Assembly: GCA_020055645.1 (NCBI GenBank)
Contig: CM034549.1
Span: 23,643,930 to 23,707,929, forward strand
Direction of reading: 5' to 3'
Source of the DNA: Tomocerus qinae
Lineage: Eukaryota; Arthropoda; Collembola; Entomobryomorpha; Tomoceridae
DNA length: 64,000 nt
In this document: piece after piece, positions 1 through 10,090 of the stretch
How positions within the stretch are numbered: position 1 is the first letter of the stretch
Layout of the letters: each line of letters opens with the position of its first letter
The notes under the pieces: model-generated
Told to the model about the DNA's origin: nothing
Seen by the model: the letters and a program-made list of their open reading frames with translations, nothing else
The model's database searches: none
Made by a program: the position numbers and the translations under genes

Positions 1-578
1 CTGGTGCTGTAGCTGTGTAATGGTACCAGTAGTAGTGTAATTGTACTGTATTGTTTTGTTCGTATTGTTTTATTATTACGTGAGATATGAGATTGAGACG
101 AATTAAGTATTAACATTTGCGCTACACGCTACACTTCTAAAAACTAAAACCATATCTAAATTATATTATATTATCTAAATTACATTAACTCTATTATTGT
201 ACCTTTGGATAAAATATTTTTCAAAAATGGTATATTGCTATTTTTAAACATATGTATAAAGTGCTATAAAAAACCTAATCAATCAATTCAATATTCAAAA
301 AACACCCAAAAATTATTAATTTCAAATTAAAGTCTTTTTTATGATTTTAATACCTACTAAGAATTTTGTTATACTTTTTCGATGTAATTTTTATAACCAC
401 TACCTTGGGAAAAGGGGGGGGGGTATATATTTTGTGTCAAATTGAATTCAATTTTTCATGTAGTTAATAAATAGCTAGTTACTAGTTTCTAATATAATAA
501 TGACTTCCATTTATAGCTCTATTACTGTGAATGTGTAAGTGGATCAAGGAAACTTGGTATAATATAAACTAGGTATTG
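1..578. other. non-coding, A/T-rich flank with a G10 run
   Basis: I see no coding potential or RNA gene here. A run of ten G (414-423) stands out in otherwise A/T-rich sequence. The stretch lies downstream of the minus-strand fucosyltransferase. Confidence 0.6.
414..423. repeat. homopolymer G10
   Basis: Ten consecutive G on the plus strand, followed directly by GTATATAT-type A/T-rich sequence. It is a mononucleotide run, possibly length-variable or prone to sequencing error. Confidence 0.9.
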
Positions 579-733
579 TAGCAGCATAAAATAGTTGGAC
601 AAAATTAATTTTATGTTCCGCCTTCACAGCGCATAGACATCGTAATCTATAGATACCGTCATCAAATGTGTTGTAAAAAAACAGGTGGAGCAAAAAACAT
701 AATTTTGTCCATCTATTTTATACTGTCGCTGTA
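579..733. mobile_element. MITE with terminal inverted repeats, TA target duplication (Tc1/mariner-like)
   Basis: The left end begins GCAGCATAAAATAG just after TA (579-580). The right end read on the minus strand begins CAGCGACAGTATAAAATAG just after TA (732-733). The arms 581-622 and 684-731 are imperfect inverted repeats sharing ATAAAATAGNTGGACAAAATTA and ending near GCTCCACC/GTTCCGCC. About 61 bp of unrelated sequence lies between them. The 151-bp length, lack of coding capacity, CAG-type ends and TA duplication suggest a non-autonomous Tc1/mariner-derived element. The left terminus is shorter by about 3 nt (degraded). Confidence 0.7.
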
Positions 734-764
734 TTGCCTTTCGTTTAATAATAATGACATATTT

Positions 765-774
765 TTTATTTATT
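765..774 (-). promoter_or_regulatory. two overlapping AATAAA signals across the fucosyltransferase stop
   Basis: On the minus strand AATAAATAAA runs through the final Asn and Lys codons and the TAA stop, giving AATAAA at 774-769 and 770-765. If used, the 3' UTR would be only a few tens of bases long and would end before the MITE. Use is not proven. Confidence 0.4.
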
Positions 775-2496
775 CCAGTACCACTGTTCATGCTCTAAAC
801 ATTTATATGTGTTCTTGTACGTAGAACCTTTAGGCCAAATTGGAGGAGTACGGTGATCGCTATAGTAAAGTAGTCCACATACTCGACAGAAAAAGTCTGA
901 TACAGTATCCAAAAAACGTCCGCGACCTTTCCATTGAAAATACTGATTGTATAATGCATCGTTTTCATGTAATTGCTTTACATACATGGCAAGGGACTTC
1001 GGAGAATCAAAATCCTCTACATGAATGTAGGACATTTCAGGAGCCAAAGCCTTGTAGTCGTCTGGGTGAGCTCCCATTACAATAGGAATCACGTTATTCC
1101 TAGAAATGACAATGTATTAGAAAGTGACTGCAAGCTGAGTCGACCCTTTCAGTTTCATCGTAAATGTTAATTTAAATGCTGTCCTTGAACAAAGTAGTCC
1201 AAAATTCGCATAATAAAAATAACATTAGAATCTTCTTGATAAGATATTGGATAACTTACTGTAAAGCATTCCGAAAGAGTTTTTCTGTGATGTAGTCTCT
1301 GCAGTTGGAATTTTCAAAAGCCAGATAGAATTTATAATGTGCTTTAAGCATGGAAAAGCAGTTGTCTTGATTGGGGATAGAGCAGTTCAAGGAACCACAG
1401 TCTCCGTAGATATCTACTGGAATGAAATTATTGAGTTCTTGTGCGTATTTCAAGCGTCCATTCTTGTCGTTGCAATTTGATACAATCATAGCTATTAGCT
1501 TTGATTTTCCTTTAGCGAAGTCTGTTATATAAACGAAATCATTAAGAACTGCTTGATATTTTGTATAGAAATTCAATGGATATTGATATGACTATAGGAC
1601 CAAGTAGGTATGAATATTAGTTATTACAGGTATGATCACTACCAAACATTACACTTCAGGAAAAGGTTCATATCAGCATGCACTACATAAAAGTAAAAAA
1701 AATGAAAATGGCAGTAACACTTTAAGCATAGGTAGGAGTATTATATTAATGTTCATTTGGTTACTTCTTTTAGTTGACTTGACTGGAATGACAGATTCTT
1801 CACTAGGAACCCATTTTCCATATGGGATAGGAATATCCGAATCAGAAGAGTAAGACGCTAAAATGATATTATTTTCGTTTAGATTAATTTCAGCACTGTT
1901 GGGAGGAGATTCGGAAGCATACAAAAAATGTTTCATTGATGGAAACGGAACTCTGATTTCTCCCAAGTAAACCCAGTTATATGGAGTTACAATTGCGTCA
2001 AAACTTCTAAGTTTTCTAAATGCTGTATCACTTGAATTTCTTTGCGTGATTTTGCATTTACTCTCCAGGCTGTAACCCCCGTGGCAAATGACTTTACCTT
2101 TTGTGTTGTAATAGGATCTATAAGCATCAAACACGAGAATGTTCTTTTTCTGAAAAAATAATTACGCATCAATAAAATGGGCAAATGATGTTTATGGTTA
2201 TTGCAAGCAAGTTTAATGAGTCTGACTGAATATCTTACGGGTGAATTATCCCAGGCCTTTTTAAGTGCCATGTACCGGATCCATTTCCGTTGTTCCAGAA
2301 TTCTATCCTTATGCATGTTCATATCTCTTGGTCTCCACAATTGAATCCAGTAGTCTTTGGGTGGAACTGGAGGAGGTTTCATGGTTAATTTAATTTGCTG
2401 ATTTCTCGCAAATATTCCGATTTGATATACGAGTACAATTATGACAGTAACAGATAAATAAACAAAAAGTACTCCATAATTATGACTTATAGGCAT
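766..2496 (-). CDS. alpha-1,3-fucosyltransferase (GT10), four exons
   Basis: Golgi type II membrane enzyme expected to transfer fucose from GDP-fucose to N-acetylglucosamine in alpha-1,3 linkage. My exon model on the minus strand is 2496-2239, 2149-1765, 1521-1260 and 1099-766. Donors are GTAAGA, GTAACC and GTAAGT, and acceptors end TTTTTTCAG, TATAACAG and TTTCTAG. Phases are 0, 1 and 2 and the total is 1239 nt (412 aa) without a break. Residues about 7-30 are a hydrophobic signal anchor after a short N-terminus. Exon 2 carries YASESPPNS and SDSDIPIPYG, typical of the GT10 N-terminal part. Exon 3 carries KLIAMIVSNC and the family signature FYLAFENSNCRDYITEK (residues about 279-295). Exon 4 carries NNVIPIVMGAHPDDY and the C-terminal CRVC pair. 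The start has A at -3. The exon 2/3 junction is the least certain. Whether it makes core-fucose or Lewis-type linkage cannot be told from sequence. Confidence 0.93.
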
Positions 2497-3646
2497 TTTT
2501 AGAGAGTAAATGTTATCTGATAATCTGCTTTGATTCTTTTAGCGATAATGCATATAAGCATTGTACGTTAGCGGAGATTTTCTTGTGAGTACTACCTACA
2601 TATTATAATGCTAATGTCTTATGTAATGTCTTTTTAAGTTCCTACCTATCCATATAGGTATTATCGTATTAATTTACAATTTATCATCATGGTATATCAC
2701 CTACCGACTTAATAACAGGCATGTGCGTTTGTGTAGTTATCACAGCCGAGAGAAACCCTTGTTACGACTTATATTATGTCATTATTGTATAAAAATTGTA
2801 GATTAGATTACCTACAGGAAGCGATGTCACCTTGTCTAACTGTAGTAGACCAAAAAGTTTGAATAAGATGCCTACCGTAATACTGACAATGTTTTCGCTT
2901 TCAAATGAGTTTTGACATACAGCCATCCTGCCCTCACTCATGTATCCTTGTAGATTAGTAAAAGTGCTTTATATCACAACGCAAATAGGTAACATCCTAA
3001 CATCTGTTTGTATCGACTTTCTGATTATCTCTAGTCTCTATCTCTCTATTTGACAATAGTAGGAGAAATGTAAAAGTGGAAATTCGTCAAGCATAAGCAT
3101 GCATGACTTTTTAATGATTCAAGTAACTAATTATGTTGTTTACAATCCGATGAAAAGTACTAACAGGATTTAAACCACCTCGTATACAAAACCAATTTCG
3201 AGAAAGTGGCTGCATGTTTAGTGTCTTTTAGCTTTGACCTATTATTCCAGAACAATTGTGTATATAGTTTTCAATTCCTGTCTACCTGTACTTTTGAATC
3301 ATATTATTGCGTAGACTTTACAAATTCAACCTAGTTTTATCTCTTCCCTCAAAATCACTGCACAGAGCAAGAGATGTAAGCATAACATTTATTGTAGTAT
3401 ATCCTATAAAGGAGTAAAAACATCTTACAATACATATTGTTTGGGGGAAACGGCGAAACGGGTATATCTTTGTCTCTATAGCCTTTGTGTAGCATATTGC
3501 AATATATCATGTCCTGTTTCGTTATGCTATGCTAGCTTTTAATATCAATAATTCCTTAAAATCTGCAAATAATCTACTGTACTAGACAGAAATATTCTGG
3601 ACACCTAAATTCTAATAATTTCTTCCAACAATGTTGTCGAAAACGA
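2497..3646. other. intergenic: fucosyltransferase upstream / MTRFR-like downstream
   Basis: No coding region is recognised. Any fucosyltransferase promoter and 5' UTR should lie at the low-coordinate end (reading minus). I could not identify a convincing core promoter. Confidence 0.5.
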
Positions 3647-3652
3647 TTTATT
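3647..3652 (-). terminator. AATAAA polyadenylation signal for the MTRFR-like gene
   Basis: TTTATT on the plus strand, read as AATAAA on the minus strand, about 75 nt beyond the stop codon. The position is suitable for a short 3' UTR. Confidence 0.55.
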
Positions 3653-3725
3653 AAACATTAAAGGACTTAATGCATTCAAGAAAGGAATTCATTTGCAAAC
3701 ATAAAAGATGCCTTGAGTTACAGAT

Positions 3726-4407
3726 TTAGTTTTGCTCTTTGTCTTTATTATCAACAATATTGCCATTCTCTGGCAAATATGTACTGTTACTTCGATTGGA
3801 AACAAATTCTTGGTATTTCTTCCGTATATCTTGCAGCTTTTTCTTTTTGCGAAGACTTTCGGTAGATTTTTTTTCCAGAACCCTTTCCTTCTGGGCAGTC
3901 AGGCTCATGTCTCCATTAAAGTGTTCATCTAGTTTGTTAACCAGCATTTCTCTCGCCAACTTTCGATTTTCTTGTAAAAGTCTTGCCAAATGACACTTTA
4001 CTATAATCCCTGTAATCAAATTATTAGCAATAATTTAGAATAAAAAATGTACATGAAAAGTATTTGTAACAAATCAGACTGTCGAGACTCGAACCTGTAG
4101 GTATGTGCTTCAGAACTACGCAATTTCTGTTTTTGTTGACATTAGATCCACCGGGTCCACTTCCTGTAACAAATTGCTCTTCTACGTCACTCTCATTTAA
4201 AACCGGAACCCGAGATGTGTCCAACGTATGTTTACATCTTGTTTGCACAGGTGAAAGAATTTTGAGAGAAAGTAAAGCACAGCATTCACTTACAAAGCTT
4301 CTAGTTGAAATAGAGGAACTTTGGAGCGATTGTGTAGCATGATGTGTAAGAATTATAGGAGCGATAGCAAAATATGGTTTCTTTAGCATGTAAAATTTTC
4401 TAAACAT
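3726..4407 (-). CDS. mitochondrial translation release factor in rescue (C12orf65/MTRFR-like), GGS instead of GGQ
   Basis: Family role: it acts in mitochondrial ribosome rescue, entering the large subunit to deal with stalled peptidyl-tRNA. Two exons, 4407-4095 and 4009-3726, are joined in phase 1 (donor GTTCGA, acceptor GATTACAG), giving 198 aa. The junction restores the family sequence [19 protein letters not shown]. Before it are [19 protein letters not shown] and [11 protein letters not shown]. After it come the [10 protein letters not shown] helix and a very basic tail ([13 protein letters not shown]). The N-terminus ([12 protein letters not shown]...) is basic and hydrophobic, as in a mitochondrial targeting peptide. 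The catalytic-loop Gln found in class I release factors is Ser88 here (codon TCT at 4146-4144). This cannot be a single-base error from CAA or CAG. A second in-frame Met at residue 7 is an alternative start. Confidence 0.9.
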
Positions 4408-6041
4408 CTCTTCAAATTACTTCTCTGGCCCAAATTAAATCAATGTATGTTAATCAAACTGTAAAATAGGAACTAGACGATGCCACGGCTTCATTCATGT
4501 AAACTCAATCGCTTCAAACCAGCCTCCTTTGAGCAAGAAATTGCACTCCTTTCTAGAAAGTTAAAAATTAAGAAAACATTAGCTTTACAAAAGTATAATT
4601 TTCGTTTATACTTTTTATATCATTTTTATTCATATTTATTATTTACTAAACTATCTAAAAAATAATTACATTTTTTATATTCAAAAAATAACATTTGCAT
4701 GCTATACCACCACCATATATTATATGCCACACTAATAGAATAACTTCTTCAGGGTATGGCTCTCATGATCATGACTTCGCAGTTCGCACACAAACAAATC
4801 TACTAAAGCTAAAGATGGCAATAAAACACCTTTTCAGCGTTTCCTGCCCCCTCAAGACAATTTGATTCTGAGTAATGATAATGATATTATGATACATATG
4901 TACATTACGGAAATAGAAGTCTCTTGCATTCAGTTGCGCTGCATTATTGTACTTGCAAAATTATGTACAGACAAATGATTGTTTCGATATTTAACTTCGG
5001 TATATCAGAATTGTTAAATCCTTTATTTTAAGTAATTAATTTTTGATCTAGAAAGTCTATAAAGCAGTGTTCACAGTATTGTCTCAATTATTAGCGATTA
5101 GATTAGTAAAATACGGTCTTATGTTTATACTCAATTCACTCCCTTTCGCTATTTCTTTTCTTTTCGTGGGTAAAGGTCAAATATATTAAGTGTGTAATAG
5201 AGTAAGTCAGAATTCGCAATCAGACCAGGTAAAAGGTTTGTTTCCACATATAACAATAATAGTAAAATACCCAGCACATTTATACTTCACTCCACCGATT
5301 CTACAGTCTCAGAACTCTGATGAACACAGCCTAACTCTACTATTTATACACGACTACATTACAATGCATGCACTGTACATTGACAATGTATTAATATGTA
5401 AATTATAAACAAATATAATTATTAAATATATGAATGGTTTCATATACAGCGTTCATCCCCATTAATTGAAGGGGACAAAGATTAGAACCACGTTGGCATT
5501 TACCAGTAAATTAATAGTTATCTTAGTATACACAGATACTGTAAGCTAGGCACAACATGCTAATTTCTGTAATTCCTGTATTATATTATTATGTATGCAA
5601 TTAGGTGCTGTTATGTTTATGTACAGTCAGGCTAGAAAGGTATGGCAATCGATTTCATATTCCCCCAAAATTTGCGGTGTATCTTTTCAGTATTGTACTT
5701 TATTCAGGCTTAGTAACTATAGTAAGTTACACGGAAAAGTAAATACAAAATTTGCGCGAAAATCATATCGATTGCTAAAGGTATTTAGCCGGAGTGTAGG
5801 TATGTTTGGTTTATAACAATAATGCAAAATTGCAAAAAAATGTAAGGGTATAAATTAATATCCCATTCCATTGAAATTTTAAATAGATAATCAATCAGTA
5901 AATAATATGGCATATTTTGAAACACAATAAAACGCTTGTATTAAATAAGTAACGCTGATCTGCAGGATTTAATATATATTATATTGACTACCAAACCAAA
6001 TAAACCACATTATTAATTTAAAAATCTTTTCGCCAAAAATA
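4408..6041. other. intergenic: MTRFR-like upstream / ABHD18-like downstream
   Basis: No supported gene. The 61-73-residue open frames in this stretch have no recognisable features. ATTAAA on the minus strand (TTTAAT at 5968-5973) lies about 70 nt beyond the ABHD18-like stop and may be its polyadenylation signal. Confidence 0.5.
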
Positions 6042-7652
6042 TTACACATTGGGGGAATTTGGTTGACTAGGACTAGGTTTATTTAATTCTTCTACGGGTA
6101 CCGAATGCGTCACATTTATCTCATTATCTTTTATGGTGTTGTTTTGTAGACTTGGCTTCTGTAACAGATCTGCATTTTCTGTATCTAATAGCTCCTCCTG
6201 CATTTTAGGAGTGCCATCGGTATAATATTTTGCCTTGTGCTTCTCCAAGGCGTCCACGATAGCCCTTCGAAAAACACCTTGATACCAAATATATGCCGAT
6301 ACATGACCACTGTCGACATAACGAATTTCACAACCGGGCCAGATTTCTTCAAGAGAGGTACTACTATCTCGAGGTACGTAAGCATCTTTCTTTGCTGCTA
6401 CTGCAATTATTAATTCTGTATCTACAGGTACATCATAATTTTTAAGATGTGTGAACTCATCCATAATACAGCGCATAAAATGAAGCGTCTGTTTTCTTGA
6501 CATAGCAGTAATGGGTTCTCCATCAATTGATTTCTTTTGTGAAGCATCCGGCTTTTCATTTTTCGGTTCTGATTGTTCTACAGTTAAATTGAGGTCGTTT
6601 AATTTCCCAGAGCTTAATTTACTCGGAAGCTTAAAATTTAGTAAGGACTTCGATTCTTTAGACTTGCTGCGTTTCTCCTGTAAATGTCTTGAAGAATTAA
6701 CTTCGTTTCGGTAAAGGCCATGCGGATCATTGTTAATAAAATTAGTGAGTTCCTTTTTATAAAACTCATCCGAAGAAAATAATTTCTCTAAACTACTCCA
6801 GTTTATTGCATCGCTCATTACACCCTCAGTAAAAACGCTGGATGCTGTTGACCATGAAAGACAGGGAACCAGCGCGACTGGAAAATTTTGTACAGTTGCA
6901 GCCAAAGACGCCATATGACCTTCCATGCAAAAATATGGAACGTTAATTATTTTTGGAACTTTGAACATTAACAACGAACGAAGCAGTAGAGATAAAATTG
7001 GAAAACATCAAAAGTAATATTATTGGTTTGATAGATTTGTTTGTATACCTCCCATAGATATCCCGTGAAAACAAAATGGACCATAGTTATGTTTTTTGCA
7101 CCATCGAATAATAGCAACTGATTCAAGTATTAGGCCAGCCCCCATCAAATATAAATCATATACATGATTTAAGCTAGACCGGTATTGCTGTGAAGGCTTT
7201 CTAGTACCATAAAAGGGATTTTCTATTATCAGTGACGCAATTCCGTGTTCTTTGAGCAGTGGTTTTGCAATTAAATGCCGTCTCCTCCAGAAGTAATGGT
7301 CCCCTGTTCCGGCCATATGAATACAGAGCGGTCTATCAGGACTAGACCAATTATTTGGGAGAACAAATTGAAAATGTGCTGTTTCTGCTTGAGGAGGAAG
7401 AAGACCAGGCGCAATTTTTGCTAGGGGACTTACGAAAGTTCCATTCACTAAATGGTAATTTCCAACATCTTCGAGAGTATTAATGTTTACTTGGTAATCT
7501 TCTTCAACTAGTTCTTGGCATTTATCACGATTAGAAACTATTTTCCTTAGTTCTAAGAGTTTGGTAAGATGTTCATTATTTCCCCAACCTTTCGGAAAAA
7601 ATTTACTCAAAACCAGACTTCGGTAAAACTGATCCAATCTGCTGAAAGACAT
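6042..7652 (-). CDS. ABHD18-like alpha/beta-hydrolase, two exons
   Basis: A member of the alpha/beta-hydrolase family of C4orf29/ABHD18 type; the physiological substrate is unclear to me. Exons 7652-7049 and 6919-6042 join in phase 1 (donor GTATAC, acceptor GCATGGAAG), giving 493 aa. The N-terminus SRLDQFYRSLVLSKFFPKGW and the block CIHMAGTGDHYFWRRRHLIA are typical of the family. The nucleophile elbow HGISMGGHMASL spans the intron (Ser199). LVPCLSWSTASSVFTEG follows. The likely acid and base are Asp380 (AAKKDAYVP) and His407 (DSGHVSAYIW). A charged Lys/Ser-rich linker of about 70 residues separates the elbow half from the C-terminal core, and a Pro/Asn-rich tail ends the protein. The ATG is preceded immediately by a splice-acceptor-like TTTTACCTAAG, so the 5' UTR may be spliced. 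The LYR-protein gene lies upstream on the same strand. Confidence 0.92.
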
Positions 7653-8886
7653 CTTAGGTAAAAGGTCAACGATTTAATTCACGGACAAAAGGAAGTGAAA
7701 CTGGTTATATTCAGGGAAATAGTCCACAACAATTTGACGATTTCGCGTTCGATCAGTGTTGCTTGATTTTCAGTCAAATCGAGTTACAAACCTGTATGGT
7801 CAAATTTTCTTTACTGATGTAGTGTAAAGTGTAGCGTAGGAAAGATGAGTTTCAATTTTGAATGCATAATAAGTAAACGGTAAGGGTAATTTAGTACGAC
7901 TGTAAACTATAACTTCTTTCATTTCTAAAACTTAAGCTTTCTCAATGGAGATATTTTATAGGCATTAGTTGTATTTGTATTCATTACCTATCATACTTTG
8001 GTAGTTTAAAAAGTCAGTTCAATTACAAATGACTAGGGTATAGGACAGTTAAGAATTAATTTCTAATTTTCCTTCAAACCCATAAATATAATTGATTTTA
8101 TCGATTCTCATCCCCACATTGGGTATCTTTCTTCTTGACTTGATGTGCCCGACGTTTTCGGTAAAGTGTATCAGTTACGGTTTACTTATTACTACATTAT
8201 TATTAAACATCATAATATATCTTAAATATTAACATCCATAAAAGATATTCTGGTAAATTTGGTAGTTAGTAATCACTAGTAAAATAAGCGTTCTAGTTCC
8301 TATTTTCCTTTCCTTCTCCAAGTGTTCCCAAAGGGGAATATTTGTACTTGTACATGGAAGGATACGAAATTCGCATCCTTTGTCCTTTGTTAGTTTTCGT
8401 GTTCTTCATATTACAATACAAATTATACAAACGTGTGGTGTTTGCTATATAAAATTAACACAAATAGTGAAGTAATACTTCATTATAATTATTTATAATG
8501 AAGAATTAATTCAATTCTCCGTAAAGGAATAAGGGAACTATGAACTAATAATAAGACCATAAAATTCTGACAGCAAAATAATGAAATGTATTAAAGATTA
8601 ACAACTGATAAACTGGTAAATCGCATTAGCTTAGACTTTCAGTTCTGCACAGTTTACAGCTTATAAACAAAACAATGGAATTTCACCATCCCTCTAAAAA
8701 TTTAATTTTGGTTGGCAAAAGGTAGAAAAGAGTTAGGAGTTGAAGGGGACTGAGATCTGAAACGAACTACAACACCCACCTTAACCTAAGATTACGTTTA
8801 CTATTTACATAATTCATAATTGTATGGTAAAATTAAAACTAAATAAAAGTAACTAGTTTTAATTTTTCTATTGTTTTGTTAAATAT
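7653..8886. other. gap between LYR-protein exon and ABHD18-like start
   Basis: No coding exon identified. It may be an intron: it starts (minus strand) with the GTAAGT donor at 8898 and ends with the TTTTACCTAAG acceptor at 7653. I looked here for an exon encoding the missing C-terminal LYR helix. Several AG sites exist, but no convincing peptide follows any of them. Confidence 0.5.
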
Positions 8887-9306
8887 TCAGCAACTTACTT
8901 GAAACTGGAACAATATTTCCTGTGAATTGTACAGGTTACGATTTCTTGCAAATTCTGAGCGAACTTTGCAGATGTAGAATTCTTTGTCGGTGTATTTTAA
9001 GGAATTTGAGTACCGCAACAACTTCTTGTATAGTGTCAAAACAGCTTTGGGATCAACGGTGCGATTCATGATATCTAAAATGACATAAATAATTCGTAAA
9101 TTTTAAACTAGTCCAAGTTCGGATCCAGCCCACGAAGGACCATTTCCTTTTCTAATATTATACTTAATTCATTAGTGTACCGAATTCAAGAACTCACGCC
9201 GCAAACACAGCTGAGCCAAGCAAACTGTGAACTTTGTAAACACCCGGCGAAACAATACTCCGTCCGACAAGACGGTCGACACAAGCTTACCCTGCCAAGT
9301 ACCCAT
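8887..9306 (-). CDS. LYR-motif microprotein, MIEF1-microprotein-like (3' end unresolved)
   Basis: Small Complex1_LYR-type protein. Such proteins bind the mitochondrial acyl carrier protein and help assemble mitochondrial complexes or ribosomes. The main exon is 9074-8899, with AVLTLYKKLLRYS (the LYR-type tripeptide is LYK), LKYTDKEFYICKVRSEF and a following helix. This order resembles the human MIEF1 upstream-ORF product. Acceptor TCATTTTAG precedes the exon at 9074. The upstream exon ends at 9291 with donor GTAAGC and contributes an in-frame ATG at 9306 in strong context (A at -3, G at +4), adding MGTWQDI before the second Met (9069). At 8898 there is a good GTAAGT donor in phase 0. Without splicing, three more residues and a stop follow at 8887, giving 67 aa. 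That is shorter than the C-terminal helix of the family would need, so a further exon is likely. See the finding on possible joining to the ABHD18-like gene. Confidence 0.8.
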
Positions 9307-9899
9307 AGTACCCAACCAAGCGAGATAGAAGAAATGCCTTTATTGCCACTGACCTTACAACTAAGGTTTGCCATAACTGACACAGTAATAAGTTGGATAT
9401 AAACGGAAAACAAATATACACTATTACATAATTACACATTAACAAATTAATGGTTTATAGAAAACAAGTGATGATGTAGTATATGTTTATATATATTTAT
9501 ATGTTCTCTCTTTATTTGCCTTGTCCTATCCTGTCATATTTTCGTAAAAAATCGTCTGCAATATTTCAAATAAAAAGTTACAAAAATCCTGTAATATTTT
9601 AGATAAAAATTTTTCAACTGCAGTATTTTACTGTACTGTAATACACAAAAATTCTCATTATTCCCAACTGTCATTATAAATAACAAATTTCCAAATGTAA
9701 TTTTGAAAAGTTTCTGCTATGATCATTTTGATTTTGTTGACACATTGACACAAATTGAATTCCCATTTGTCATTTGGAATAAATTTTTGATAAGTTGTAA
9801 GTTACCAAAACAGTATTTCAAGGAAATTTCAAGGAATCAGGCAGACTAGAGATATAGGCATTGTTATGCATGACATTTTATTCTGATTTCAGCAAAAAG
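9307..9899. other. LYR-gene 5' side and A/T-rich spacer
   Basis: The part next to 9306 probably includes the 5' UTR of the LYR gene (minus strand). The transcription start is not identifiable. The rest is A/T-rich with no gene seen. Confidence 0.45.
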
Positions 9900-9914
9900 C
9901 AGTGTATTATAAAA

Positions 9915-10090
9915 CTTCCGTGGCAGCAGCGGTAGTTGTGTAGCGGAAAGTCGGCAAACGACAATATTTATTATAAATTACTTCGCGAATGATTGTAGTA
10001 TGATGTGTGACGTCAAGTGACGTGTACGCGGCGGTGTACGTGTAAAAGTTAAGTGGTATCTGAGCTCAGATGGCGCGTTACACGGAATCA
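9915..10090. promoter_or_regulatory. CpG-richer block with a consensus CRE: candidate promoter
   Basis: In contrast to the flanks, this block holds many CG dinucleotides (CGGTAG, GCGGAAAG, CTTCGCGAA, ACGCGGCGG, GGCGCG). It contains the palindromic CRE consensus TGACGTCA at 10008-10015, followed at 10018 by TGACGTG. It could drive a plus-strand transcript running into the DNAJB6-type gene or act with the LYR gene on the minus strand. No TATA box is obvious. Inference only. Confidence 0.35.

Noticed and set aside
1632-1853. 73-codon plus-strand frame within the fucosyltransferase region
   Set aside because: Antisense shadow of fucosyltransferase exon 2 and intron.
4080-4100. GGTTCGAGTC on the minus strand, like a tRNA T-loop
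   Set aside because: It coincides with the MTRFR-like splice donor, and no cloverleaf can be built around it.
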